This document shows, piece after piece, positions 42,691 through 52,743 of a stretch of DNA of 64,000 bases. Origin of the DNA: Aulosira sp. FACHB-615 (lineage in GTDB: Bacteria; Cyanobacteriota; Cyanobacteriia; Cyanobacteriales; Nostocaceae); contig NZ_JACJSE010000009.1 in assembly GCF_014698045.1 (NCBI RefSeq), positions 62,001 through 126,000 on the forward strand. Direction: 5' to 3'. The notes under the pieces were generated by a model, which did no database searches, had not been told where the DNA came from, and saw only the letters and a list, made by a program, of their open reading frames with translations. A program made the position numbers and the translations under genes. The stretch's first letter is position 1. Each line of letters opens with the position of its first letter.

Positions 42691-43608
42691 GTGCCGAAAG
42701 CAGGCATTATCTACAATGATTTAAAACCGATAGCCAGTCGTGTCGCTATCGAACTAGAAGAGAAACTCACTGCTGCGGGTTGGGATGTATGTGTCACCAG
42801 TAGCATCGGTGGAATACTGGGCTACGCTAATCCCGAAAGTCCCGTATGCCACACTCCAATTGATGGTTTAACACCCCCTGGGTTTGACTCAGACATGAAG
42901 TTTGCAGTTGTCTTGGGGGGAGATGGGACTGTTTTAGCTGCCTCTCGTCAAGTTGCGCCCTTGGGTATTCCCTTGTTAACAGTTAATACCGGTCACATGG
43001 GGTTTTTAACAGAAACTTATCTCAATCAACTTACCCAAGCCCTGGAACAATCAATGGCGGGTGAGTATGAAATTGAAGAACGGGCAATGCTGACTGTGAA
43101 AGTATTGCGCGGAGAGTCGGTATTGTGGGAAGCCCTATGCTTAAACGAAATGGTGCTGCATCGAGAACCGTTAACTAGTATGTGTCATTTTGAAATTGCT
43201 ATTGGTCGTCACGCGCCAGTGGATATTGCCGCAGATGGCATAATTATTTCGACACCTACAGGTTCTACGGCTTATTCCCTCAGTGCAGGTGGCCCCGTAG
43301 TCACTCCGGGGATACCAGCTTTACAGTTAGTACCGATTTGTCCTCACTCCCTAGCTTCCAGGGCTTTGGTGTTCCCAGATACGGAGACTGTAAATGTTTA
43401 TCCAGTCAATATTCCGCGTTTGGTGATGGTGGTCGATGGCAATGGTGGCTGTTATGTGTTTTCGGAAGATCGGGTATATTTAGAGCGATCGCAATATAGT
43501 GTCCGGTTTATTCGTCTACAACCACCAGAGTTTTTCCGCATCTTACGGGAAAAACTCGGCTGGGGTCTACCGCATATCGCCAAACCCACCTCTGTGGAAT
43601 TGCCATAA
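42691..43608 (+). CDS. nadK: NAD kinase
   Basis: A 305-residue ATP-dependent NAD+ kinase that makes NADP+. The GGDGTVLAASRQ motif near residue 74, LTVNTGHMGFL, ADGIIISTPTGSTAYSLSAG and GGPVV are characteristic. I start at GTG 42691 (MPKAGIIYNDLKP); the alternative TTG two codons upstream is possible. Cyanobacteria keep two NAD kinases; this matches the longer, YtkB-unlike group only by length, which I do not press. No operon partner. Confidence 0.93.
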   Translation: MPKAGIIYNDLKPIASRVAIELEEKLTAAGWDVCVTSSIGGILGYANPESPVCHTPIDGLTPPGFDSDMKFAVVLGGDGTVLAASRQVAPLGIPLLTVNTGHMGFLTETYLNQLTQALEQSMAGEYEIEERAMLTVKVLRGESVLWEALCLNEMVLHREPLTSMCHFEIAIGRHAPVDIAADGIIISTPTGSTAYSLSAGGPVVTPGIPALQLVPICPHSLASRALVFPDTETVNVYPVNIPRLVMVVDGNGGCYVFSEDRVYLERSQYSVRFIRLQPPEFFRILREKLGWGLPHIAKPTSVELP

Positions 43609-43628
43609 TGGTCAATGGTCAATAGTTT

Positions 43629-43757
43629 AGGACTTACGCACCAAGATTGTCTGTGAAGACAGGGTGTAGGGGTGACAGGGTGTGGGGCTTCGCCGTGAGC
43701 GTCAGCCGAACGGTGTAAGGGTTTGAGATACATACACCCCTAAACCCTGACACCCAT
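43629..43757. mobile_element. Small inverted-repeat element, family B, truncated copy with nested palindrome
   Basis: The left end AGGACTTACGCACCAAG and the interior GACAGGGTGTAGGGGTG through CACCCCTAAACCCTGACACC are family B, but the right end TGCGTAAGTCCT is missing. A palindromic small repeat CTTCGCCGTGAGCGTCAGCC at 43688-43714 is nested in it. The same palindrome is at 62445-62472. Confidence 0.75.
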
Positions 43758-43781
43758 TATCAATAGACAACCTTTACTGGA

Positions 43782-44087
43782 GTCAAGTAATTTTGGATTT
43801 TAGATTTGTGATTTTGGATTGACCCCGACCACAAGGGTGCGGGGCTTGGGGATTTTGGATTAACGATTTTAGATTTTTACAGACACATGGGGAAGCCACT
43901 GCGATGGACGGGTTTCCCGGCATAAAGGAGACAGTGCCGTGGTGAAGCAGTCCGGTCTTGGGGGTTTCCCCCAGGAGGAACTGCTGAAAGGGTCTCCCGA
44001 CTTGAGGCAACTGTCGTCAAGTGGCGTTGGGGCTTGTACCCTAAAGAATCCAAAATCCAAAATCCAAAATCTAAAATTCGGAGGGTC
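43782..44087. repeat. Long dispersed repeat family D, long copy with 135-bp extra segment
   Basis: This 306-bp segment matches 14857-15020 in inverted orientation. At 43893-44027 it carries about 135 bp absent from that copy, lying between CACATGGGG and TGGGGCTTGTACCC. The extra segment contains CCCGGCATAAAGGAGACAGT, GGGTTTCCCCCAGGAGGAAC and CGACTTGAGGCAACTGTCGT hairpins. Several short reading frames here are only by-products of the repeat. Confidence 0.88.
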
Positions 44088-44213
44088 AAAATTGTTTCTT
44101 TGGGTTTTTTCCCGAATTACTGATTTATAAATAGAATTGAAAAACAAAGTGATTGGCAAGTGCTGAGTGCTACTCCTGTTGACCATTGACCATTGACTTT
44201 TGACTTAAAATTT

Positions 44214-44900
44214 ATGACAGTTGCTCACAGTCCCTGTGTGTTGGTGATTGAAACTGATGAAAGCCTCGCAAATCAGCTATCTTCTGATTTGCAAGAAGCT
44301 GGTTATGATGCGATTTTAGCCCACGATGCCGCCAGTGGTTTGCAATATAGCCGTGATTGTCAACCTGCTTTAATTGTTTTAGACCGGATGTTGGCAGGCG
44401 AATCGGGACTATCCTTATGTAAAAATATCAGAAGTACTGGGATGCGTTCTCCGGTGCTGGTGTTAATGGCGCGGGATACCGTTGATGACCGTGTAGCTTG
44501 TCTAGAAGCTGGCGCGGATGATTATATTCTCAAACCTTACCGCCCAGAAGAATTTTTAAAGCTAATTCGCCTGTATTTAAAACCTGATATTGATACGACA
44601 GAACAGTTGCGCTTTGGTGAGTTAGTTTTAGATATTTCAACCCGTCGCGCTATTCAAAATAGCCGGGTAATTGATTTAACAATGAAAGAATTTGAGTTAT
44701 TGAAGTTCTTAATGGAACATCCCCGCGAAGTATTAACCCGCGAACAAATATTAGAAAATGTGTGGGGTTACGACTTTATGGGTGAGTCAAATGTGATTGA
44801 AGTTTATATTCGTTATCTGCGCCTGAAAATTGAAGATGAAGGTCAAAAACGCCTGATTCAAACAGTGCGGGGTGTGGGATATGTCTTGCGGGAGTCGTAA
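44214..44900 (+). CDS. OmpR-family response regulator, NblR-like
   Basis: A 228-residue regulator with an N-terminal receiver and C-terminal winged helix (LTMKEFELLKFLMEHPREVL, then VIEVYIRYLRLKIED). The phospho-acceptor Asp is present (LIVLDRMLAGESGL), as is the Lys (ILKPYRP). The switch Thr/Ser is replaced by Met in VLVLMARDTVDDRV. This and the acidic-site sequence VIETDES resemble NblR, an atypical regulator of phycobilisome degradation reported to work without phosphorylation; the match is from memory. ATG 44214 (MTVAHSPCVLV) is chosen; the frame extends 7 codons into a TTGACCA repeat. Confidence 0.88.
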   Translation: MTVAHSPCVLVIETDESLANQLSSDLQEAGYDAILAHDAASGLQYSRDCQPALIVLDRMLAGESGLSLCKNIRSTGMRSPVLVLMARDTVDDRVACLEAGADDYILKPYRPEEFLKLIRLYLKPDIDTTEQLRFGELVLDISTRRAIQNSRVIDLTMKEFELLKFLMEHPREVLTREQILENVWGYDFMGESNVIEVYIRYLRLKIEDEGQKRLIQTVRGVGYVLRES

Positions 44901-44925
44901 ATAATTCAGATTTTGGTGACGCAGC

Positions 44926-45201
44926 TTAGATTTCTCTGGGTTCGGCAGATTTCATCCGTTCTTCACCAACTTCTGCCTTAGCTTCAGCAATGATATCGTC
45001 CCAGACTTCGCTGACTTCTGCGATCGCAGCTTTGCTTTTTTCGTAGAACAATATTCCTTTTTTCACAACTGCTTTGGCTACTGGTCTACCAACACCAGCT
45101 ACTACTGGCAACAATACAGGCACTAGCACAACCCCAACAATACCTGTAACTCCTAGTCCTTCAGCTAAATCTCCAAGGTCTGGTAAAAGTTTTATCGACA
45201 T
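44926..45201 (-). CDS. DUF5132 family small protein
   Basis: A 91-residue protein: MSIKLLPDLGDLAEGLGVTG, a hydrophobic segment IVGVVLVPVLLPVVAGVGRP, VAKAVVKKGILFYEKSKAAI and a charged acidic end. This matches the DUF5132 pattern of small membrane-associated proteins of unknown role. GGGAGG lies 11 bases before ATG 45201; a GTG at 45213 inside that site is the other option. It converges with the response regulator gene. Confidence 0.75.
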   Translation of the reverse strand: MSIKLLPDLGDLAEGLGVTGIVGVVLVPVLLPVVAGVGRPVAKAVVKKGILFYEKSKAAIAEVSEVWDDIIAEAKAEVGEERMKSAEPREI

Positions 45202-45328
45202 AATTATGTTCACCTCCCTGGTTTTACCTGAGTTTATTTTAATTCTTTTTTGTTAGTACTCAGGCAAATCAGCCTTCAGATGCAAAGTAATGTAACAGAG
45301 GCCAAGAAGCTAATTTTACTACTCTGAA

Positions 45329-45420
45329 TATAGCGGTTTTCATTCCAATGAGGTACATTTCTCTAACCTCTAGCCTCTGTCCCTATTTACTTGTACTGCG
45401 TTCAACTGAGAAACGCTATA
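45329..45420. mobile_element. Dispersed element family C (TATAGCG ends), complete 92-bp copy
   Basis: TATAGCGGTTTTC at the left and GAGAAACGCTATA at the right form inverted ends. The interior (AATGAGGTACATTTCTCTAA, TAGCCTCTGTCCC, GTACTGCGTTCAACTGAG) matches 11911-11990 in inverse orientation. A GGGCAGGCAAGATGCCTACCC hairpin at 45454-45476 lies next to it, just past ndhH. Confidence 0.7.
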
Positions 45421-45490
45421 TCACTGAAAAGTGCTTTAATTACTTGGTGTGTTAGGGCAGGCAAGATGCCTACCCTACAATAATCATTGC

Positions 45491-46675
45491 TTATCTGTCT
45501 ACAGATCCCATGATTACGTCAATACTACCGAGGATGACCACAACATCTGCGACCTTCATACCCCGCAATAAGTGAGGTAGAATTTGCAGGTTGTTGAAAT
45601 CTGCGGGGCGAATTTTCCAGCGCCAGGGGAAGACATTATCATCACCAACCAGATAAATGCCTAGTTCACCTTTACCGCTTTCCACACGGGCATAAATTTC
45701 GCCTTTGGGCATTTTGAAGGTGGGGGCAACCTTTTTACCAATAAACTGGTAATCAAAATCATCCCATTCAGATTTTTTGCCAGCAGCTAGGCGTTTCGCT
45801 TCTAGGTTTTCGTAGGGGCCGCCTGGTAATCCTTTCAGGGCTTGCTTGAGAATCTTCACAGATTCGCGCATTTCCCGCATCCGTACCATATAACGGGCTA
45901 AACAATCACCGACGGTTTCCCACTGAACTTCCCAGTCAAAATCGTCGTAGCATTCGTAATGGTCAACTTTCCGCAAGTCCCACTTCACACCAGAAGCACG
46001 CAACATTGGGCCAGATAACCCCCAGTTAATTGCTTCTTCGCGGGTAATTGTACCAATACCTTCAATACGACGGCGGAAGATGGGGTTATTGGTAACTAAC
46101 TTTTCGTATTCATCAACTACAGGTAAAAAGTAGTCGCAAAATTCTTCACATTTATCTACCCAACCATACGGTAAATCGGCAGCCACACCGCCAACGCGGA
46201 AGTAGTTGTTATTTACCATACGGTAGCCTGTCGCTGCTTCCCACAAATCGTAAATCATCTCCCGTTCTCGGAATTGGTAGAAGAAGGGAGTTTGTGCGCC
46301 TACATCAGCGAGGAACGGGCCAAACCATAGCAAGTGGTTGGCGATGCGATTAAGTTCCAGCATAATGACGCGGATGTAGCTGGCGCGTTTGGGGACTGTA
46401 ATACCAGCTAACTTTTCGGGGGCGTTAACTGTGACAGCTTCGTTAAACATTCCTGCTGCGTAGTCCCAGCGACTAACGTAGGGAACATACATAACAGTGG
46501 TACGGTTCTCGGCAATTTTTTCCATACCTCGGTGTAAATAGCCGATCACCGGTTCACAATCAATGACATCCTCGCCATCCAAGGTGACAATTAGCCGCAG
46601 AACCCCGTGCATTGAGGGGTGGTGTGGCCCCATGTTCAGCACCATTGGTTCAGTACGGGTTTCTATTCTGGCCAT
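45491..46675 (-). CDS. ndhH: NAD(P)H-quinone oxidoreductase subunit H (NDH-1)
   Basis: A 394-residue peripheral-arm subunit of the photosynthetic NDH-1 complex, which runs cyclic electron flow and respiration. Conserved parts are MVLNMGPHHPSMHGVLRLIV, EPVIGYLHRGMEKIAENRT, NHLLWFGPFLADVGAQTPFF and the C-terminal DVVVILGSIDVIMGSVDR. ATG 46675 (MARIETRTEP) is the family start; the 27 codons open upstream are not. It is solitary here, as in other cyanobacteria. Confidence 0.97.
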   Translation of the reverse strand: MARIETRTEPMVLNMGPHHPSMHGVLRLIVTLDGEDVIDCEPVIGYLHRGMEKIAENRTTVMYVPYVSRWDYAAGMFNEAVTVNAPEKLAGITVPKRASYIRVIMLELNRIANHLLWFGPFLADVGAQTPFFYQFREREMIYDLWEAATGYRMVNNNYFRVGGVAADLPYGWVDKCEEFCDYFLPVVDEYEKLVTNNPIFRRRIEGIGTITREEAINWGLSGPMLRASGVKWDLRKVDHYECYDDFDWEVQWETVGDCLARYMVRMREMRESVKILKQALKGLPGGPYENLEAKRLAAGKKSEWDDFDYQFIGKKVAPTFKMPKGEIYARVESGKGELGIYLVGDDNVFPWRWKIRPADFNNLQILPHLLRGMKVADVVVILGSIDVIMGSVDR

Positions 46676-47288
46676 AAATTTCCGTGTTCTCCCATGATCA
46701 AAAATTGAAAGGAACCGCGTAGATGCCAACCAGACCGATAAAATCGTGTCTGCCAAAGTTAAGTTTGTAAGGACAATATTTTGCGGGTAAAGCCTGCATC
46801 CATTGTCAATACCGGAGTTTGTTGGAGAAGATGTGGCAGCAGAGAGATTTTACGATGTTTCGTTTTGTTTCACTTCTTCAACTATTATATGGAGCTTGAG
46901 ATGCCGGAAATTCAAGCATCGGAATTTTTTCAACTCTGGTTGTGTTGAAGTGCGATCGCTCTCTTTACAATAGGTTAAGTACAAGCACAGTAGCTTTTAC
47001 AGCAACATCGTACTTAGAATTGAGTGTCAGGGTGATCTTCTCAAAAAACTGGGTAATTTACTGAATTTAATTAACCGTCCCATAAGCCAAAATTGTTTGT
47101 TTAAAATCTGCCTTTGTATATTTTTATCAGTTTTCCCTGCAAGTTTTAAATCAAAAAACTGATATGAGGCATTAATAACTTACATGATTGTGATTATTGC
47201 TAGAACAATGGGAATAATTAAACCAGTAACTCTTCCATAACTAGTGCAGATTTTATTTTAATTTGTGTTCCTTTAAAACTAAAAACCA
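46676..47288. other. Divergent promoter region of ndhH and the hybrid kinase
   Basis: About 610 bp with one GCGATCGC and otherwise AT-rich DNA. It must hold both promoters. I find no convincing consensus, palindrome or small gene. Confidence 0.4.
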
Positions 47289-50200
47289 ATGCCACATCTT
47301 ACAGAATATCCTATCCTCTCCACTCTCCATGAAGGACTGCAAACGATTATCTATCGCACGCACACACCAGTAACTACAGAATCAGTAATTCTCAAACTTT
47401 TGAAAAAAGAATATCCCACCCTAGAAGCGTTTACCCGCCTCAAAAACGAATATTTGATTCAACAGACTTTAGACTCTCCCTACATTGTTAAAGCTATAAG
47501 TTTAGAAAATTTTGAGCATCGTGTCGGACTATTACTCGAAGATTTTGGTGGTCAATCTTTAGCTCAATTTGTCCAAACAAATACTCTTGACTTAATTCAA
47601 TCTTTAAAAATTACCATCGAATTAACTAAAGCTTTAGAACATCTTCATCAACAGCAAATTATTCATAAAGATATCAAACCCAGCAACATTATTATTAACT
47701 TACAAACCAATACTGTTAAACTTGCTGACTTTGGTATCGCCTCGCGGTTAAATAAAGAAACTCCCCAATTTACCAATCCTAATTGTGTAGAAGGGACACT
47801 GGCTTATATGTCTCCTGAACAAACAGGAAGAATGAATCGCATTCTTGACTATCGTAGCGATTTTTATTCCCTGGGCGTGACTTTATATGAAATGCTGACT
47901 CAGCAAATCCCATTTGTCAGCCCAGATCCCCTAGAAGTTGTTTACCGACATATTGCCGTTCCGCCAGTCAATCCTCAGTTATTGAATCCTGACATTCCCG
48001 ATGCAGTTTCAGAAATTGTCATGAAACTGATGGCGAAAAATGCCGAAGATAGATATCAAAGTGCAACAGGATTATTAGTTGATTTAGAAAATTGTCTGGA
48101 ACAATTAGAAACTAAAGGGGAAATTACTAACTTTATTCCTGGGAAGTTAGATATTTTAAGTCAGTTATTAATTCCCCAAAAGTTATACGGTAGAGAAACC
48201 CAAGTTAATGAACTTTTAGCAGCCTTTGAGCGAGTGAATGCTGGTACTAGTGAAATTATGCTAGTCTCTGGATATTCCGGGATTGGTAAATCTGCATTAG
48301 TTAATGAAGTTAATAAACCCATCACCCAACGGCAAGGCTACTTTATTTCGGGTAAATTTGACCAACTCAAGCGAAATATTCCCTACGCTTCTTTAATTCA
48401 GGCTTTTACCTATTTAGTGCGCTGTTTGTTAACAGAAAATCCAGACAAAATCGCCGTCTGGAAAAGCAAGATATTAGCAGCCTTGGGAACAAACGGTAAG
48501 GTAATTACTGATGTGATTCCCGAAGTTGAATTAATTATTGGCAAACAACCAGAAATCCCAGAATTAGGTGCAGCCGAGTCGCAAAATCGCTTTCATCGGG
48601 TTTTTGAAGAGTTTATTCAGGTTTTTACTCAGAAGGAACATCCATTAGTCATATTTTTAGATGATTTGCAATGGGCAGATTCGGCTACTTTAAACTTAAT
48701 CAAACTACTAACAACAAACCCCAATAGCAAATATTTATTATTTATTGGTGCATACAGAGATAATGAAGTCAGCCCCACCCATCCTTTAATTCAGACAATC
48801 ACTGAAATTCAGAATGTCGGCACAATTGTCAATAATCTGGTTTTACAACCTTTAGATTTACATCATGTTAACCAAATAATTGCTGAGACTCTACAAGCAA
48901 GCCGCCATAGCAGCAATCAGGATGTGACATCTCAAGCATTGAAACAGCAGATTTTTCAACTAGCTGAATTAATTTTTAATAAAACAGGTGGGAATCCGTT
49001 TTTCTTGACTCAATTGCTGCAAGCACTGTATCAAGAATACTTATTATTGTTTGATTTTAATAGTCAACAATGGCAGTGGGACTTAGACAAAATTCAAGCA
49101 ATTGGTATTACTGATAAAAATGTTGTTGAACTAGTTGCTAGTCGTCTAGAAAAACTTCCTCCAACTACGCAGGAGATTTTGAAATTAGCAGCTTGTGTAG
49201 GTGATAGATTTAGCCTAGATGTGTTGACAATTATCAATGAAAAAGCACCTTCTATCACAGCTAATGAATTATACCCAGCATTACAAGCTGGTTTGATTCT
49301 TCCTTTAAATGAAAGTTACCGGATTCCTTTAGTTTTTAATCAAGAAGAGGCAGTCAAGTTAAAATTTGAAACTTCTACAATTAGTTATAAGTTTTTACAC
49401 GACCGAGTACAACAGGCTGCTTACTCGTTAATTCCAGCATCTCAAAAGCAAGATACTCATTTAAAAATCGGTCAGTTGCTGGTTAAAAATATCCCTCCCG
49501 CAGAAATCGAAGCTCATATTTTTGATATAGTCAATCAGCTAAATGTCGGTGTTAATTCCATAGTTGAGCAATCGCAAAAGACAGAATTAGCCAAGTTTAA
49601 TTTAATTGCGGGACGGAAGGCGAAAGCATCTACAGCTTATGAAGCAGCTTTGAAGTATTACAAAATTGGCATAGAACTGTTAAGCACAGATGTTTGGCAA
49701 ACAGAATATCAGTTAGCACTAAGTTTATATGAAGGTGGTGCGGAAGTTGCTCATTTGGGTGGTAACTTTGAGCAGATGTTGAAATGGGCTGATGTTGTGT
49801 TGCTGGAGGCGCAAACTTTACTCGATAAAGTTCATGTTTATGAAGTGCAGATTATCGCCTCGATTATTCATAAACAACAACGAAAAGCAATTCAAATCGC
49901 ATTATCAACTTTAGAGTTACTGGGAATTAAAATTCCAGAGCAACCAACAGCCGTGGAATATGAACTCAGGGTAGAGGAGATTACTGCTAATTTACAAACC
50001 AAAGCGATCGCAGATTTAATTAACCTACCATTAATGACCGATCCCCAAAAGATCGCAGCAATGAGAATTTTGATGGGAGTCCTCCCCGCAGCCTTTCAAA
50101 CTGCACCTGAGTTAATGCCCCTCATCGCCTATGAAATGGTGATTTTGTCCTTAAAATATGGCAATACATCTGTTTCTGCTTATGGCTACAGCTTATATGG

Positions 50201-52718
50201 ATTACTGCTTTGCGGAGTTCAAGGCAAAATTGATGTTGGCTATGAATTTGGAAAATTAGCATTAAATGTAGTCTCACAATTTAATGCTGAAGAATTAAAA
50301 CCAAAAATTCTCACAGTAGTCAGCGCCCATGTGATGCACTGGCAAGAGCATATTCAAGAAACCTTAATCACTTCTAAACAAGGATTTGCCACTGGTTTAG
50401 AAACGGGAGATTTAGAATATGCTGGTTATTGTGGATATATCTATCCTTATCACTCTTTTTGGCTGGGTAAAGAACTCTGGATTTTAGAAAAAGAACTGGT
50501 TGCTTATTGTGAATCACTGAAAAAAATTCAACAACAAGTCGCCTTTACTTGGAATTCTATATATCTGCAAACAGTATTGAATTTGAAAGGCAGTCCAGAG
50601 AATGTTTACTATTTAATGGGCGAAGCTTACGATGAGCAAGTGATGTTACCTACTCATCAACAGGTAAATGATTTGTACACCATGAATCACCTGTTTGTTA
50701 ATAAGCTGATGCTGGCTTATTTATTTGGTGAGTATCAACTTGCTGTCGAGTATGCAGCAATGGCAGAAAAATCATTAGGTGGTGTTACTGGATTATTTGT
50801 AGTTCCCTTGTTCTATTTTTATGATTCATTAGCACAACTGGCAAATTATCAAACAGCTTCCGAAGCAACACAGACTGAGATTTTAGAAAAAGTCAGAAAT
50901 AATCAGCAAAAAATGGAACTCTGGGCGACTCATGCACCAATGAATCACCTACATAAATTTTATTTGGTGGAAGCAGAAATACAGAGAGTTTTACAGCGCC
51001 ATTTGGAGGCGATGGATTACTATGAACTGGCTATTCAAAAAGCCCAAGTTAATGGTTATCTGTTAGATGAGGCTTTAGCATACCAGTTAGCAGGTGAGTT
51101 TTATCAGTCTGTAGGGAAAGAATTAATTCAGCAAACTTACATTACTAAGGCTTATTATGCCTGTATTCGTTGGGGTGCGATCGCTAAAGTTAAACAATTA
51201 GAAGTCAAATATCCTTTTCTAGTTAAACAAACTACCACACCTGATAATTCTGCTCTTAAAGTAGATGTCGTTCGTACTACAACTCACACTACTACCAGTA
51301 GTGGTTTAAACGATTTCTTGGACTTACATACCTTCATTAAAGTTTCTCAAGCCATTACCAATGAAATTGTCTTAGAAAACTTGTTAAGTAAGTTAATCAA
51401 AATTTTACTAGAAAATGCTGCCGCCCAAAAAGCCGTATTACTACTGGTAAAAGAAAATAAGCTATATATCGAAGCTGCGGGTAATGCTGTGGATGATATG
51501 GTAACAGTTTTACAATCACTGCCTATCAATAGCTATCTAGAGTTACCTTTGTCTGTGATTAATTATGTTTTCCGCACCCAAGAAAATCTCATTTTAAATG
51601 ATGCAGCTACGACTGAACCTTTTAGCCTTGATAGCTATATCCAAGCAGCAAAATCTAAATCAATTCTTTGTTTGCCAATTATTTATCAATCACAAATTAC
51701 AGGAATTATTTATCTAGAGAATAAATTGTCCACAGGGGCGTTTATGCCTGAAAGAGTGCAAGTCTTAAAAGTCTTGATTTCTCAAATGGCGATCGCCATT
51801 GAAAATGCTCGTCTATATGCCAACGAACAAGATAAATCAAAGCAATTATCACAGTCTCTCCAGGACTTACAAGCAGCACAATTACAAATTATCCAAAGTG
51901 AAAAAATGTCATCTTTAGGTAATTTAGTCGCTGGGGTTGCCCATGAAATTAACAACCCACTTAGCTTTATTTCTGGCAATCTCGATTTAGCTAAAGATGC
52001 TGTAACTGATTTAATTGATTATCTACAACTTTATCAGTCTAATTTTCCCAATCCTAGCGATGAAATTGATGAAAAAGCCGAAGAAATAGATATAGATATC
52101 CTGTTGGAAGAATTACCCAAAATGATTGATGGGATGAAAACAGGGACAAAACGGATTCGGGAAATTAGTACTTCTCTGCGGACATTTTCTCGCGCGGATA
52201 CTAAATCTAAAGTATCAGCCAATATTCATGATGGAATTGATAGTACCTTGATGATTTTACAACATCGCTTAAAAGCTAATTATGATCATCCAGGTATTCA
52301 AGTTATTAAAGACTATGGCAACATTCCTTCAGTAGAATGCTACTTAGGACAACTAAACCAAGTTTTTATGAATATCTTGGCTAATGCCATTGATGCTTTA
52401 GAAGAAGCCTACTATTCCCGACAATTAGCAGATAACTCAGCAGATATTACGAATACGATTACTATCAAAACCGGGGTTGATCAGGCGAAGCAACAGGTAG
52501 TAATTAAAATTAAAGATAATGCTAAAGGTATGACGGACGAAGTAAAAGCATCTATTTTTGACCACTTGTTTACTACTAAAAATGTGGGTAAGGGTACAGG
52601 TTTAGGCTTATCTATAAGTCGGCAAATTATTGTCGATAATCATAATGGTAGTTTAACTTGTGAGTCAGCTTTAGGGGTAGGCACGGAATTTATCATTTCT
52701 ATTCCTATTTCTGGTTAA
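47289..52718 (+). CDS. Hybrid Ser/Thr and histidine kinase with AAA ATPase and GAF domains (HstK type)
   Basis: A giant 1809-residue signalling protein. Order: Ser/Thr kinase (1-265; HKDIKPSNII near 127, DFG at 147-149), AAA/predicted ATPase (about 295-560; Walker A SGYSGIGKSALV near 325, Walker B VIFLDDLQWAD near 458), helical TPR-like region (about 770-1310), GAF (about 1350-1515), then histidine kinase with phospho-accepting H1552 in GVAHEINNPLSF and an ATPase domain with NILANAIDAL (near 1695) and GKGTGLGLSIS. The G1 box reads DNAKGM, with Ala for Gly. Such hybrid kinases are typical of Nostoc. No response regulator is adjacent. Two hairpins follow it. Confidence 0.96.
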   Translation: MPHLTEYPILSTLHEGLQTIIYRTHTPVTTESVILKLLKKEYPTLEAFTRLKNEYLIQQTLDSPYIVKAISLENFEHRVGLLLEDFGGQSLAQFVQTNTLDLIQSLKITIELTKALEHLHQQQIIHKDIKPSNIIINLQTNTVKLADFGIASRLNKETPQFTNPNCVEGTLAYMSPEQTGRMNRILDYRSDFYSLGVTLYEMLTQQIPFVSPDPLEVVYRHIAVPPVNPQLLNPDIPDAVSEIVMKLMAKNAEDRYQSATGLLVDLENCLEQLETKGEITNFIPGKLDILSQLLIPQKLYGRETQVNELLAAFERVNAGTSEIMLVSGYSGIGKSALVNEVNKPITQRQGYFISGKFDQLKRNIPYASLIQAFTYLVRCLLTENPDKIAVWKSKILAALGTNGKVITDVIPEVELIIGKQPEIPELGAAESQNRFHRVFEEFIQVFTQKEHPLVIFLDDLQWADSATLNLIKLLTTNPNSKYLLFIGAYRDNEVSPTHPLIQTITEIQNVGTIVNNLVLQPLDLHHVNQIIAETLQASRHSSNQDVTSQALKQQIFQLAELIFNKTGGNPFFLTQLLQALYQEYLLLFDFNSQQWQWDLDKIQAIGITDKNVVELVASRLEKLPPTTQEILKLAACVGDRFSLDVLTIINEKAPSITANELYPALQAGLILPLNESYRIPLVFNQEEAVKLKFETSTISYKFLHDRVQQAAYSLIPASQKQDTHLKIGQLLVKNIPPAEIEAHIFDIVNQLNVGVNSIVEQSQKTELAKFNLIAGRKAKASTAYEAALKYYKIGIELLSTDVWQTEYQLALSLYEGGAEVAHLGGNFEQMLKWADVVLLEAQTLLDKVHVYEVQIIASIIHKQQRKAIQIALSTLELLGIKIPEQPTAVEYELRVEEITANLQTKAIADLINLPLMTDPQKIAAMRILMGVLPAAFQTAPELMPLIAYEMVILSLKYGNTSVSAYGYSLYGLLLCGVQGKIDVGYEFGKLALNVVSQFNAEELKPKILTVVSAHVMHWQEHIQETLITSKQGFATGLETGDLEYAGYCGYIYPYHSFWLGKELWILEKELVAYCESLKKIQQQVAFTWNSIYLQTVLNLKGSPENVYYLMGEAYDEQVMLPTHQQVNDLYTMNHLFVNKLMLAYLFGEYQLAVEYAAMAEKSLGGVTGLFVVPLFYFYDSLAQLANYQTASEATQTEILEKVRNNQQKMELWATHAPMNHLHKFYLVEAEIQRVLQRHLEAMDYYELAIQKAQVNGYLLDEALAYQLAGEFYQSVGKELIQQTYITKAYYACIRWGAIAKVKQLEVKYPFLVKQTTTPDNSALKVDVVRTTTHTTTSSGLNDFLDLHTFIKVSQAITNEIVLENLLSKLIKILLENAAAQKAVLLLVKENKLYIEAAGNAVDDMVTVLQSLPINSYLELPLSVINYVFRTQENLILNDAATTEPFSLDSYIQAAKSKSILCLPIIYQSQITGIIYLENKLSTGAFMPERVQVLKVLISQMAIAIENARLYANEQDKSKQLSQSLQDLQAAQLQIIQSEKMSSLGNLVAGVAHEINNPLSFISGNLDLAKDAVTDLIDYLQLYQSNFPNPSDEIDEKAEEIDIDILLEELPKMIDGMKTGTKRIREISTSLRTFSRADTKSKVSANIHDGIDSTLMILQHRLKANYDHPGIQVIKDYGNIPSVECYLGQLNQVFMNILANAIDALEEAYYSRQLADNSADITNTITIKTGVDQAKQQVVIKIKDNAKGMTDEVKASIFDHLFTTKNVGKGTGLGLSISRQIIVDNHNGSLTCESALGVGTEFIISIPISG

Positions 52719-52743
52719 TAAATAATTGACATCAATTTACAGT

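Noticed and set aside
43783..44186. Several overlapping 60-105-codon frames
   Set aside because: All lie in repeat family D and its 135-bp insert; the same sequence is non-coding at 14857-15020.
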